A DNA stretch of 64,000 nucleotides from positions 2,862,001 to 2,926,000 of the forward strand of contig LR990056.1 of NCBI GenBank assembly GCA_905147135.1, given 5' to 3'. The DNA is from Blastobasis lacticolella. Its lineage: Eukaryota; Arthropoda; Insecta; Lepidoptera; Blastobasidae. The notes beneath the pieces were generated by a model. That model worked only from the letters and a program-made list of their open reading frames with translations. It was not told the origin of the DNA and ran no database searches. This document shows, one piece after another, positions 10,601-21,781 of this stretch. Both the position numbers and the translations under genes were made by a program. Each line of letters starts with the position of its first letter. The first letter of the stretch is position 1.

Positions 10601-13173
10601 TCTACTAAACTTACGTTGAAATCTCCATCTAACTTCATTTTGCTCATTGTTTGTGGAAAATGTGATATATTTCACCAGTTCCAATTCATACATCACATGT
10701 ATGAACATCGGTTTTATTTCACCCTTCTTTCCGAATCGTATTTCTCCGCTGTACCAAGACAACCAGAAGCTTCGGTAATGATCATCGTCAAGGATTTCAG
10801 GTATGTATTCACGCGTTCGAAGTCCACCGTCAAATTCAACTTCTATCATGGAGGGTATGTCAGCTGTTCCGTCGTCACTAATATTGATCTGTAACAGTTG
10901 ATATAGGTACATTGTAATATAGGTACATAGTAAAACTTAAAATAAAATAAAATGACAAACTTATAACATATACAACACACATAATAAAAAAAACATGAGC
11001 TTAAAACAAGTGAACCAAAAATAGCAAGGAAAAACACAATAACTAAACGCTAAAAAGGCCAAAGCTCAGGTCCGTAGATACGCGGAGGTGCTTATGGACC
11101 TGCTCTTCTGCCTTGGCCTACATAATGACATCGTATAACATTTGTTATAGACACAGACAATATAAATACATGGATTACATAGATTTCACCATGGATTTAC
11201 CACCAAGTATCAAAATATAAGACATAAAGCGTCTAAATCATGTCAATGGTTGGTAGGCGTTAGCTTAGCTAACGCATACTTAGCGTTTGTGAACTATAAG
11301 CAAACCTTCGATTCGATCGTGACCTAGGTCTAGGCCCTATTTCGGACTATCGGCACGTCTAAACGTTGAGAAGACTGTACGAGAACCACTGAAGCAACTG
11401 TGTTGTTCCGAATCCAAAACCAGCAGCCTAGCTCGAATTGAAGGTTAACACTATCGGACGATACGTTGCCATCTCACTGGATTGCGGTTTGTTCTAACTC
11501 CATTGAGGCGGTCGGGCAACAGTGCATGGAACGGATCCATCTGCAGCGAATCGTGAGAGAGGGAGACGTCATCTCTCCGAAAGTGTTTACGGCTGCAAAC
11601 GTTTTCAAGTTATTGGACTGGAACGGATCCGGTATCAACGTAAACGGCGAGTCCTATCTGAACTTTAGGTTTCCGACGATATTGTAGTCAGATCAGAATC
11701 TCTGGAGGAGGTGAGACTTAAAATGAACATAGTGAGGACAGCGCTCATGACGGGCGCTCATTCTTGAAGTTGTTGACGCATAATGACTACCTGGGACTGC
11801 AAAAAACCGGTCTTTAGGTATTTACAACTTCGAAAAAGAGGTCAATCTACGAACCCACCTCGGTTGGGCAGCGTTCTCAATACGAAAGTCTTTAACTTTG
11901 ACAGTATGTACGTGTTGCCAATGATGATTTATGGATCGATCGAGATAGGCATGGTTCTTCAATAACGGCCTCATCTAAGATGGCTCAGGATCACTCAGCG
12001 TGCGATGGAAAGGGCTGTGCCCAGAGTTCCTCTATGATCCATCCAGACTGACTCGTGTTTTTTAGTGAACAAACAATAAACAAAATCGCGACTTCATTCG
12101 CCGTATCAATCACGATTCGTACCTACACATGTAATATAGGGAACACATAGAATGTGAATTTCAACTAATACTGCAGCAAATTATCCAGTTACATACATAA
12201 TTGCCTTAAACAAATAAGACAAGTCAGTCTGGACAGATTTTTCGGGAAAAGATCAGAAATGAAGTTACGCGTAGCGAAACTAATATACGTTCCTTGCAAA
12301 ACTGAACATACTCCCGCGGTTAAAATTCTGATTGATCATGCGGCACTGGCGGTTCGAATAATGAAAAAATTTGCGAGGGCAACGGTCTCAAAACGTGTTT
12401 AGAATTTCATTCAAAATATCTAGGGTGAAAAAAAATAAAAGTAAGAAACATAAACTAATGCGTTTGGCTTATAATATCAGGATTTAGATATTTTTGAAAT
12501 TAGGAATATTTCAAGATTTCAAAGATTTGGGGAGACCATAATAAAAATTACAGAAACCAATAAATAAGCAAGCGCAGCGAGCATTTGTCTCTTAAAATCA
12601 AGAACCTTATGATTTTGCTGTTCGGATCGGACTTACACCTTGCAAGGGGGCCTGCCCTATGCTGGCCACGCCCATGCGTAAAGGTCGCTGGCAGCCGATG
12701 GATGCAAGAGACAGAGTCGACTATGTTGAAGGCGTCAGGGGGCCTATATTCATCATCTAACTAAGTCTAACGGCTTAGTTAGATGATAATGATAATAGGA
12801 TATTTTTATTATGAAAAGATCTACAGGCCAGAAATCTGACCGCTATCTCAGTCGAAGGTGAGTGACGATGCTGCCGAAGATGGAGCATGCCTACCTATTA
12901 ATTGCCTTGAAGGCATCCAGATTATAATTATCAGGCAGGATATAGAGTCACCACACCGTATCATAGCAACTTTATTATTCCTTCATGCATAACTCGGCAG
13001 AAAACCGAAATTAAAACAAAATATATTTAAAAATTAACGTACATAAAGGTCACAGCAGCGTGAATGACGTGAAAGGCCAATAGAGACATTTCCTCGGCCC
13101 TTGATATCAACTGCAAAGGCGGTGCTAGTCGCCGGGTAGAATATGGGGCGCTCGTTGGGCCGAGAAACAATTT
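7623..13173 (-). CDS. FAMeT-domain plus double-DM9 protein gene, copy A (5' end not found)
   Basis: Four minus-strand exons join in phase. 13043-13173 follows ttctatgttgcag and ends CTTTAT|gtacgt. 10615-10888 follows tgttacag and ends CAAC|gtaagt. 9656-9897 follows aatattgcag and ends GAT|gtaagt. 7623-8099 follows gcttttag and ends in TAA. Together they give 373 residues. Exons 1-2 form a farnesoic-acid-O-methyltransferase-like domain (Methyltransf_FA): FYPATSTAFAVDIKG, VSIGLS, then MIEVEFDGG, YRSFWLSWYSGEIRFGKKGE and VKYITFST. Exons 3-4 are DM9 repeats: PNNVIIGGFENEPLYIIRAF, then PPNAVKGGY and FYVGRAHHYGHLIPGK. Despite the name, catalysis by this domain is not established; binding or recognition is the likelier role. 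The short N-terminus before residue 1 (perhaps a leader) is not identified. The stop at 7623-7625 is TAA where copy B has TCA, so this version is 42 residues shorter. The open frame upstream of 13173 is LINE relic, not exon. Confidence 0.85.
8464..8830. repeat. Inverted-repeat element remnant plus hairpin
   Basis: About 8490-8590 contains GTGAATACCG and CATTGTGAATACGGCT ends related to the terminal repeats of the element at 51828-52078. A perfect 12-bp-arm hairpin lies at 8664-8694 (ggataggctcta and its complement around a 7-nt loop), in a segment (about 8615-8789) that copy B lacks. All of this lies in an intron of the FAMeT-DM9 gene. Confidence 0.6.
10135..10257. repeat. Miniature inverted-repeat element, family with GGGTGGCTTGCACC ends
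   Basis: The ends are imperfect inverted repeats: GGGTGGCTTGCACCAAATTC at the left and GAATTTGGCGCAAGCGGGGC at the right, flanked by TAA on both sides. A three-base TWA-type target would fit PIF/Harbinger-like miniature elements, but that assignment is inference. Relatives are at 49804-49920 and 17672-17784. It sits between the FAMeT and DM9 exons of the minus-strand gene. Confidence 0.7.
11240..12740 (+). mobile_element. Degenerate RTE-type LINE relic
   Basis: Broken frames match the better preserved RTE at 24045-27226. EGDVISPKVFTAA and LLDWNGSGINVNGE occur at about 11560-11650, an AFDSI-like region at about 11300, and TQRAMERA-like text at about 12000. Frameshifts and stops are frequent. 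The surrounding segment (11009-12925) is missing from copy B. Because the relic is old, a deletion in copy B is more likely than a recent insertion in copy A. Confidence 0.7.
12840..12945 (+). repeat. Fragment of the dispersed LINE-3'-end-like repeat
   Basis: Matches the family at 2370-2720 and 5240-5640: GAAGATGGAGCATGCC and CTTGAAGGCATCCAGATTATA are recognisable. The copy B junction (51150) falls within it at TCAGGCAGG. Confidence 0.6.
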
Positions 13174-13179
13174 CTGCAA

Positions 13180-14140
13180 CATAGAATAAAGACTCATTAG
13201 AGATGTAACGGTTTCTTTTATACGACTCAGACCCTAGGTACTCGGTAACAAACGAGCAGGAGTCCTTCCTACTTCTCGTCGTCCATTTCCCTCGGTCTTC
13301 GGCATCCTTGGTGGCGAGTTGGTTGGCACGCATGTCATCCCAATAACGTAAGGCCATCGCTTCATGGGCCGGCCTCTCTTTCCAGTGCCTTGTAGAGGTG
13401 GCAATTAGTTCCCTACGTCTGCGCGACGTGGCCATACCATCGACGACAGCACTCTTGCAGCTTATATTTGATGTCACGGACGTGAAGGCTACCGCGAATG
13501 TGAGTGTCACGAAACGCCCTACATCCACCGCAGCATCTTCGTTTCCGTGACGCGAAGCTCGTGTTTGTTCCGCTCTAGTAGACGCCATGTCTCGCTGTCG
13601 TATAGAACGACAGGTCTAATTATGGTCTTATAGGCCTTTCCTGATTAGCTTTACAAATGACACCCTTCACCTCCCGCATTTAAGCCAAGCCGCGGATATT
13701 TGGGATTTGATGTTCCGCTAAGTACAGATCCAAGGTATCTGACCTAATCCGTGCGCTCCACCACATCTTCGCCTATGCGGGTAGGGGATATTCTGCCGGC
13801 CATCGCCATATTTAGTTTCAGACTAATGTTTTCAAGTGACTCCTTCCATCTATTTACACGTTGCACTAGTCACCCTTGTCACAGACTGTTAGCACGATAT
13901 CATCAGCACACATGAGCAGCCAGGGATACATCGGTTGTTGGCAGTCTTCGTACTGACAATATTAAATATCGCGCTGAACAGAGAGGGGCTGGGCACAGAG
14001 TCCTGATGTATCCAACGTTAATAGGAAACGGCTTGGTGTCACCAATAGCAGTCCTAATTATGGAGTCAGAATCGCGGTACATGTTCTCGATAATGTCAAG
14101 TAGTCAACGCCTTAGACCACAACGTCAAATCATCTGACGT
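13180..14140 (-). mobile_element. Degenerate LINE reverse-transcriptase relic
   Basis: Read on the minus strand, broken frames recall the RT C-terminal half of RTE-like LINEs. A SPSLFSAIFNIV-like stretch lies near 13990, an ADDI-like remnant near 13910, a VVLYDSETW-like stretch near 13600 and ALRYWDDMRANQLATKDAEDR near 13310. An open frame at 13034-13588 fuses this relic to a true FAMeT exon and should not be read as one protein. Copy B keeps the relic (51400-52480) with a 100-bp internal loss. Confidence 0.6.
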
Positions 14141-14364
14141 GGGACACAGCCAAAGGCCTTCCTCATGTGCAGAATTAGGAAATGCAGAGTACTCAGGAAA
14201 TAAACGGGGTTAATGGTTCCATATCTTCGCTGAAAGCACTTATCTAAAAACGTCGGCCATTGTAATGAAACATTGATAAAACTGCGTCGAAATCGATCTA
14301 TCCGTTCCGGAGCTACGATTCCACAGTAGGGGTCGCAAATCAGGATCCTGGATACAAAAAATGA

Positions 14365-14677
14365 TCTCATCTTCGCGTTGATGTCCCGGTTTTGCTCTCG
14401 CGCACGCGGTCCCGGGGTCCACTTTGACCATGATCCAGGATTTGGCGGATCAGGTAATTATAGTAGAGCGACTGCCGTTTGACCTCCATGCCCTGCCAAG
14501 GGAACCTGACCAGATTAGATCATGGTTACACATTCAGTCTTCTGAATGTGCAGGTTTCATCACGATGTTTTTAGTATTCAAATAATGTACATTACTCAGA
14601 AACGAGTAATTGGTACATGGCCGGTATCTCTCGCTTACGAGTCGGATACCCTAACCGCTAGACTATCGACGCTCCTT
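14365..14677 (-). mobile_element. SINE family 1, nearly full length, B box deleted
   Basis: Complete body on the minus strand. The head keeps the A-box region (complement of CCGCTAGACTATCGACGCTCC). Compared with copy B, 18 bases that include the B-box GATTCGAACC are missing after TACATGGCCG near 14620. The loss lies between two CCG repeats, as expected of slippage. The pol III promoter of this copy is therefore broken. Confidence 0.8.
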
Positions 14678-17290
14678 CCCGGATATAAAAATACGCCTTC
14701 AAAATACCAGTATTTATTTTACAAAAACCGGGATTTTTAGCATTTAATAAAAATAAAATAAAATATTACTTTTGCACTATTAGAATCGATTTTATTAACC
14801 TTAAAGATGATTAGTAATATTGTAATTAAGATTTAATACTAGTCAAAACGTTTGTAACTGACTTATGCTCCAACTGAAGTTGATCTGGCTGGCTGATGAC
14901 AGTTCTTCTTCAGACAGACAGTTCTAATTGGATCTAAATTTGGACTGACATGGAGGCGTTTTTGTATAGGCTTCTAAACACATAATCATGGTGAGTTCGA
15001 GTTATTTTAGCATCTTTCTGGTCGGAAGAAACACAGCTTAAGGTCCTTCGAATTGTCCACAAGGTAGTGCATAAAAGCTAATAATGGAGGCCGCATTTAC
15101 TTATAGATCTTCTGTACGATCTACAACAGCATATGCATATATTTATTGATTCTAGACGTATAGTTTCAACCACAGTGTAAATATCTAGTATATTGTTGAA
15201 ATTGGTCGGCATATAACTATGTGTTTTCTCCCTACTTTCCTACTGCTTCCTTTTTAACAATAAGATAGATATTATGTCCTACTCAATAAAGAAATATTAA
15301 CTTTTTACTTTTTTGGCTTTTGAAAACACGGCTTTAAGGTCATCAAACCTTCATCCAAAACGAATAATAGTTTGTTTCAACGGGATATTCTCAAACATCT
15401 TTATATTAAAAGTAAGTAAGTAAGTAAAAACTCTTTATTACACACATATTATAAGACAATATACAAAAATCAGCATAATATACATGCGCGCAAAGGCGGT
15501 CTTATCGCTTTAATCGATCTCTCCCAGACCTTTGGAAAGAGAAAATTACGTTTTTTTTTTTTTTTGAAATTTGTTAATTTTCCTAGAAAAAATCCTTTTG
15601 TAAGATATGCTAGCCTTTGTAAGTCCAATTTAAGTCTGTCTATCAGTTTTATGTAAAGAAGAACATAATAAACAAAAGTTTATAATAAATTAAGTACTAG
15701 CAATTTCTCCAAATCCCGAAAATCTCGAAAATACCGGAAACCCGGTATTGACCCCACGTTACAACCGAAAATACCGGTTTTAAAAATACATACAGGTATT
15801 GCGACCCCTATTCCACAGACAGGCCTTCCCATCCCATTATACACAGATCTACATACTCTTTTTTTGACAGGGCTCAAAATCACTATTTGTATTATTTAAT
15901 AATATTATTAATATCACACTCTTACCTATAATATCACACATTTTGGCCAGCCAGAGGTTATTTTAACACACTAATGTACACTTAAACATAAACATGCAAC
16001 AAATGGTCTGTTGATACTGGCCAATGCAATATATACTGAGAATACTGACTGTCTACAAAGGTTGTAAGTGGTACAATGTGGTGCAATAATGTGTAACGTC
16101 ATTTTATATGGAATCAGTGTAGTAGGTAAGAGTGTGAGTCAGTGTGACTCACATACACTGGTTTAACTCATCAACGTAATGTTAATCAATAAATGTTTCT
16201 TACATATTGTAGTGTTCTTTTGACCACTGGTATAAGAGGAATAAGTGTATTTGCCACAAATATAGAACCGATATATGCCAAATTATACGACGAGAACTTA
16301 ATAAATTCACATTTTTTAAACGAACAAGATTTTATAAACACAAAACAGCTGTTTGATGCGAGCCAATGCGAGCGAGTGACCTTGTCATGATATTGTCTGT
16401 CAAACTGTCACTGTGACGTCTTTATGGATGCGTTCACGGTAAGATGATTTTGAAAGTTATCAGCGAAAAGGGGCCTTAAAAAAAATCTTAAAATTTTTAA
16501 AAGCATCAAGTTCCGTGCAGGCCTGCCTTTGAACAGGATTGCTTAGATTCGTACCATGAGGGCTTATCGAACTGCTACTGCACGGTTAGAACGCCTCGGT
16601 GAACGGTTATTGTCTTTAGCCTGCTACAGACCTACAACCTACATGGATCTTTTGGCACTTGGATCAGAACGTGATTATCCAACATCAACTCCAGCTGTCT
16701 GTCAAAAGTGACGGTTTATAAGATGGCGGCGTTAGTTCTTATTTCAGCCGCGTGCCAAAATATCCTTGTAGATCTTTAACTATCTACCAACTATCCGCGA
16801 CAGGTCGACATGTCAATTTTCTAATTACAGAAACGAAATCACTTCTGAATCTTCTACCTCACAATAATATATTATAGTGAGCTGATCTGATGATGGAGTC
16901 GGAAAGTGGCCAAAAGAACCCTTAAATAAAACAAAACAATTGAATTGAATTTAGACTCGTTTGATTTGCATGACCTAAACCAGTCCTGGAAGGTAGGCAG
17001 GTTCTGGTTGTGGAGCCGGATGTTGACCAGAAGGTTCCAAGTGCGTTAGTCACATACATTATGTATTATATTAGGTCCGACTTCTTGCTCTTCCGTGCAT
17101 TCCTTCTACAGTGACTGACTAATGAAGACGTCCGTCTGTATACAACTAGATGGATAGTGAAAATAGCGTTGAACGTGTGTAAGTTCGTGTGAACATAGGC
17201 TGTCTTATCTATGTGGGCTAAGTCACAATATGAGGAGGAAGATTCGGACATGTGGTAAAAAGAAATATCGACATTGATTTTTTTATCGAA
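14678..17290. other. Intergenic stretch upstream of the FAMeT-DM9 gene
   Basis: No gene recognised. If the FAMeT-DM9 gene has a 5' exon it should lie here or further right on the minus strand, but I found no clear leader with a phase-1 donor. Repeats include the block at 15413-15640 and a GTCCTACTCAATAAAGAAAT end near 15275, seen also near 5687, 9480, 46443, 49158 and 53576. Frames at 15680-15883 and 16193-16390 have close copies in B but no recognisable domain. Confidence 0.4.
15413..15640 (-). repeat. LINE 3'-end-like repeat with TTAC tail
   Basis: On the minus strand the block ends TGTGTGTAATAAAGAGTTTT, then (TTAC)n, resembling a LINE 3' untranslated end with AATAAA and a short tandem tail. 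A run of T sits at about 15550-15565. Copy B has the same block at 53711-53930. Confidence 0.5.
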
Positions 17291-17296
17291 CAAATC

Positions 17297-17370
17297 CTGA
17301 ATCATGGTCATGGCGGCCCCGGGCCCTCGTTTTTGAGGGCACAACCGTGACATTAACGCCAAGATGATGA
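17297..17370 (+). mobile_element. SINE family 1, 3' fragment
   Basis: ATCATGGTCATGGCGGCCCC, GAGGGCACAACCGTGACATT and AACGCCAAGATGATGATTTT match the 3' end of SINE family 1 in plus orientation. The head is missing. A near-identical piece lies at 55905-55982. Confidence 0.65.
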
Positions 17371-17399
17371 TTTTATAATGTAAGAGAGAGGAAGTTGTG

Positions 17400-17560
17400 C
17401 TGTTTCGCTGAGCTGCCTTCAGGAAAAAGGGAAGCCGAGCTGAGCCAAGCCGAGCTGCGTTGAGCTGAGCCAAGCTGATCCGAGCTGAGCTGATAGAAAT
17501 GCTGAGCTGTACTGTTGAAATGCTGTGCTGAATTAATTAATTGCTGAGCTGCGCTGTGCC
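17400..17560. repeat. Degenerate GAGCT minisatellite
   Basis: Irregular runs of GCTGAGC, CCGAGCTGAGC and AAGCCGAGCT, with period around 5 to 10 bases. Copy B (about 56010-56170) has several base differences within the same array. Frames through it on the minus strand are Ser/Ala/Gln-rich and spurious. Confidence 0.7.
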
Positions 17561-17576
17561 ATAAAATTGATTGAAG

Positions 17577-18714
17577 TATAGATATTCTGTGGTGGTGATA
17601 GGCTCTGTCGGGCATGCATTGTTGGGGCACCGTCCGGCTCTGTCTGGCATTGTCAGGCGTGGTCGCCGCTCTTGCACCAAATTCTTAAACACATTTATAA
17701 TAAACGCTTAACGTCTTTTTGTATGAAATGTTGTATTTATCTTATGCTTAAATGCGATTATAAATTTTGTGCAAGCCACCCTTAATAATTTGTATTTCAT
17801 TTATATCACCGACCTATTAGTGTTTATTTTCAAATATTTTATTAATAATTTATTATTTTTACATTTTTTGAAACTACTATATGAACACAAAAACTATAAG
17901 AACCTAAAAAGCATCTCTTGAGTCCTTCTCTGATCTACGTCCTATCTCCAATCTAACATTCCAATGCAAAGTCCTCGAGCACCTTATCCACTACCAACTT
18001 TCCGTTTTTCTCACTTAATACAATCTCCTCAAACCTCTCCAGCCTGGCTTCCGACCAGGACACAGCACTGTCACTGCTTTGGTGAAAATAACTAATGACA
18101 TCAGGATGAGGATGGGCATGTTACGGTTCTAGCACTCTTGGACTTCAGCAATGCGTTCAACACTGTCGACCATGACGTTCTCCTGGGTATTATGCGCTCG
18201 CTTAACATCTGTAAGGATGTTGTTGAGTGGTTCGGTAGTTATTTAGTAGGGCGACGTCAGCGGACTCGTATGGATGACTCCCTCTCAACGTGGAATAAAG
18301 TGGATGCTGGTGTCCTTTTTCCTTTGCTTTTCGCTCTTTTCATAAACAACATCACCGGTAACATTAGATACAGTTGTTACCTCTAGATAAAGTCGATCCC
18401 TCCGTTCTTCGCGTGATCGAACGTTAGTGATGCCCAGTCATGCTACAAGGTTCTACGGCAAATCATTTACTGTTCAGTCGGTGCGTCTGTGGAATGGTCT
18501 GCCCCGTGGGGTTAGGTGTTCTGATATACCTGGTTTATTCCGGGGGAGATTGAAGCAACATCTCCTAGACAAACAAAAATGAGGTCCTTCGTCTGAGCTA
18601 ACAACTTGATTAACAACACGGCCTTTATAAAGAAATATGAAATGAAAGCTTTCATACCATTGCGGCAAATTTAGTAAACAGGCTTAAACAGATTTGTACC
18701 AGTTGCGATTTCCA
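17577..18714 (+). mobile_element. Copy-A-only insertion with Jockey/CR1-like RT fragment
   Basis: Copy B passes straight from TTGATTGAAGTA to CACTGAGCTC (56175-56190). Within the insertion, 18138-18386 encodes a reverse-transcriptase core: MDFSNAFNTVDHDVLLGIMR, VVEWFGSYLVGRRQR and LFPLLFALFINNI. Related broken frames run from about 17925 to 18640. The FSNAFNTVDH and LLFALFINNI motifs are typical of Jockey/CR1-group LINEs. The catalytic YADD motif is not intact, so this is a relic. A miniature inverted-repeat element occupies the left part. Confidence 0.7.
17672..17784. repeat. Miniature inverted-repeat element, second member
   Basis: The ends CTTGCACCAAATTCTTAA and AAATTTTGTGCAAGCCACCC are inverted. 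They match the element at 10135-10257. It lies only in copy A, inside the insertion at 17577-18714. Confidence 0.65.
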
Positions 18715-18988
18715 ACACTGAGCTCTACAACAAGCTATCGTCAATACATGGGATTACTGCGATACGTAGATTTACTACGAAAATTGATACGGAACGCATT
18801 CCGTTACAAACAGTATCGTATTACTCTGATAACGTACAATACGACTTATTCTTTTACCGTGTATTTGAGTATTATGTACAGTGCAAGAGTATAAATCAAT
18901 GGCCACTTTAAGAATCATATTCCTTTCGAAATATTATATATGAATATAATATAAAAATATATGCAAATAAACACTACAATGCAGTGGT

Positions 18989-19222
18989 TTAACAGGTTGT
19001 ACAGCATTCATAAATTAAATTTTTACTTATTATATAAAATGCCCAGGGCGTAAAGCAAGAGTCCTTTGGGCATAAGGGACAGCAAATGCTCCCTTCTTTT
19101 AGCAGACTGATTTTGGCTAAAGCTGCATAACATACCGCTAAGCAAATGTATGTAATGGAAAACAAAGATACTCTATATGCGCCAGCTATCACAGTTACAG
19201 AGATTGTATAACGCCTGACCAA
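18989..19222 (-). other. Unrecognised open frame, hydrophobic with a CC-x2-C motif
   Basis: Minus-strand frame present in both copies (longer in B, 56456-56776). It shows a hydrophobic span (ITYICLAVCYAALAKISLL) followed by ICCPLCPKDSCF. No ATG start lies in the shared part, a GTATGT inside it could be a donor site, and LINE fragments flank it. It could be a leftover of a gene or chance. I do not assign a function. Confidence 0.2.
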
Positions 19223-19282
19223 ATAAAGTGTGCAATTTTATTTTATTGTATACAGTGGCAACGAGCAGAGAGCCCACCTGAT

Positions 19283-19660
19283 GATAGATTAGATTCATTT
19301 ATTAATCAATGAAAATTACATTATACTACACATTCATATAAGCAATTCACAGAGATTTCGTCATAATATAAATAATAATAATTATAATGAAATTAAATAA
19401 GTAATTACATTATTAATAAAACGAAATGCCAAAAGTTATATGAAAATAAAAATATATCTAATAAATGTCAACTGCGTGTTTAGGTATACATAATAGTTTA
19501 CATGTAAATTAAATATGGTATGTCAATTAAAACAAAATAAAAAAAAAATTCAGGTAGGATATACCTACGTGATACGATATACAAAAATATTTGAAATGTC
19601 CAACATAAATAATAAAATTACATCAAAATTACAATGGTAAGATTGTAAGATGGTAGGATA
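19283..19660 (-). mobile_element. Copy-A-only AT-rich insertion
   Basis: Copy B reads CCTGATGATAAGTGGTAACT without a break, while copy A carries about 375 bases between GATGATA and AGTGGT. The insert opens GATTAGATTCATTTATTAATC and is otherwise A/T-rich, like the reverse of a LINE 3' untranslated region. Imperfect GATGATA/GGATA flanks could be a target duplication. Confidence 0.5.
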
Positions 19661-19699
19661 AGTGGTAACTGTCACCCATAACATCTACGATTCTTACAT

Positions 19700-20220
19700 T
19701 TAGGTTGCAGTTACAAAAATGAAAAACAGAACGAAATAAGTGTTGATGCCGATCTTAACAATGATCTCAGCAACAGTACGGAAATTATCTCCATTCTAGT
19801 TAAAACTTTAGTGGAATTAGCCAATAATGATGAGCTACCAATACGCTTCGCATTCTGCCTTCCATTGTGAAACGGTATTTGTTCTCAAGAACAAACCTGA
19901 TGACATGATGCCTACATTCTATCATCGCACCGCTCGCCACCGACAGGGAGTTCATCCTCCCACCTTGGAACCAAATTGCTTGCGAACTGTGCGATTCAAA
20001 GGAACTTTCTCAAACTCTAAGGTTGTGGAATGAAGTACCTGGAGAGGTTTTCCCTGAAGAGTACAATATAGAGTTCTTCAAGAAAGGGATGAAAAGGTTT
20101 TTCGGGGTCGGCAATGCGTGGGTGATGCCTCTGGTATAGCAAACGTCCATAGGCTGCGGTGACTGCTTACCATCAGGCAGGACGTAAGTTTTACAGACAC
20201 CTTAGTGGTGGAAAAGGAAA
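19700..20220 (+). mobile_element. LINE C-terminal relic and 3' end
   Basis: Frames 19827-20033 and onward give THRTARHRQG-like, LRTVRFKGTFSNSK and LWNEVPGEVFPEEYNIEFFKKGMKRFF-like text when frame shifts are allowed, the usual carboxyl end of Jockey/CR1-like LINE proteins. It is followed by the shared 3' motif GGCTGCGGTGACTGCTTACC and ATCAGGCAGGACGTAAG. Related 3' ends lie at 28880-29040 and 61150-61310. Confidence 0.6.
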
Positions 20221-20354
20221 ATAATTATACTAACTTGTACTTCCTTTCAAGAATCCCTTATTAAGCATTTAAATGGACAGTAGTCCTAAAATGCATCAAT
20301 TAATTATAGCACATTGTATTAGCAATACATCTAATGCGCTGATTACATTGGACA

Positions 20355-20535
20355 AAATTCAGAAGCAAAAGCGTTAGAGCAAATCAAAGTGGAATACTCA
20401 TAGAATAAGGTCCATTTTTGTATCTCTTATATTACTTCGCTCCGCTTTTCAAAAGCCGTGATACAAAAATCGACCTTATTTTATGAGCAATATATTCCGC
20501 TTTGATTTGCTCTCACGCTTTTTGCTTCTGAATTT
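20355..20535. repeat. Foldback element with about 75-bp inverted arms
   Basis: The left arm starts AAATTCAGAAGCAAAAGCG and runs to about 20433. The right arm from about 20457 to 20535 is its imperfect complement, ending CGCTTTTTGCTTCTGAATTT. The two meet around a short loop (CTCCGCTTTTC). It is present in both copies, so it predates their divergence. No coding capacity; a MITE is the simplest reading. Confidence 0.75.
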
Positions 20536-20539
20536 AGAC

Positions 20540-21738
20540 TAGTGAATTTAGTCAAATGTAGTCAGCGAATAAACTGCCAACTTTCACGATTGTTGACGGA
20601 AACGGCCTAGTCCTCAAAGTTACCCGAAAGTGCATAGGTTCCGCCCGCTCTCATTACCCCGCGTTCTCCTACAACTCATTGTGCTTACCTACAAATTTTG
20701 TGCAGAATACCCAATTTGTCTCGTGTTGTCATTTACTTGTAATCGAATCCACCTCGAATTGTGACATAACTAAAAATAGCGGACTAGAGACCCAGATCAA
20801 TATCGACATATTCGAAAATAGTGATCTGGGGGGCGCTTCCCGCGCCGCGACATTTCAAATTCGACATTTAACTTTAACTAATCTCTATTTTTATTTATTA
20901 TTTATTTAATAGTTTATTGCACACAAAAATGGTAACAAAGGTATTGCAAATATATACATGACACAAAAGGCACTACTTATTTCTAAAACGGAATTTCTTC
21001 CAGGAGGCCTACAGCAAAGAGAACGTGATGACTGGAAGTAGTTTAAGAACAGTAAAAAAACTGTATTATAACTTTACTGAATTGATCTTCTACACCCATA
21101 ATATACACCTGTCGAAGATAGTTCAGAAAATGTTTATTGCTGCAATAAACATTTCAATGTCATTATTAAGGGAGATATGTGACTAGAAAAATGTTGAATT
21201 CGAGATGACACAGCGTGAGAATTAGGCCGCTGACGAAGCGTGGACATAAAGTAAGGAAATGTTAATTAGGTAAATGAGTATCTACGGTTTATTTCTAAGA
21301 AATATTGGAGGAACATTATCACATATTTTATTTTATTTTGATTTTATTTATTACCCAGAAGTAAATACAATTTCATTGTGATTATATTCAATATGTCACA
21401 AATCAGTGTTTTCAGTTAGGGAGCGTCGGTTACAGTACCTACAGATATAAATTCTTATTCAAAAATATAGATAACAATATAAATTCAAATGTCTGATATA
21501 AATTCGATTTCAGTTTAAAAAAATATTATTAGGTATTACTGAGAATTCGAACTATGTTTTCCCTTCGTGTGCCCCCTAAAATTTTTAAAATTATTTGTGT
21601 TTCCCTACCAAAATAAACTAGTTCTGGGAAATGAACCTATTGGTTATATTCTGTCGTGAATAGAAGTACCTACATTTTCCTCAAACCTTTCAAGGAATTT
21701 ATACAATCAGCTAGATAATATAATTCCTATCTTAAACC
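20540..21738. other. 3' flank of the Kunitz gene, no gene recognised
   Basis: A LINE-end-like block at about 20885-21015 (TAATAGTTTATTGCACACAA, AAATATATACATGACACAAA) is shared with copy B. A frame at 20679-20909 recurs in copy B but has no domain I recognise. The rest, to 21738, is AT-rich and unremarkable. Confidence 0.4.
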
Positions 21739-21781
21739 TTTATTAATACTTTATTATTTTCTAAAAAAGAAACTTCATCAC

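Noticed and set aside
13034..13588. 184-codon minus-strand frame as one protein
   Set aside because: Only its last 43 codons before gtacgt are a FAMeT exon; the upstream part is LINE relic and a good splice acceptor lies at 13174-13180.
15680..15883. Gly/Phe-rich frame present in both copies
   Set aside because: Built on repeated ACCGG/CCGGT words, without a domain, splice context or supporting codon pattern.
17066..17630. Frames through the GAGCT array
   Set aside because: Driven by the minisatellite and a SINE tail, no domain, and the repeat part changes residues freely between copies.
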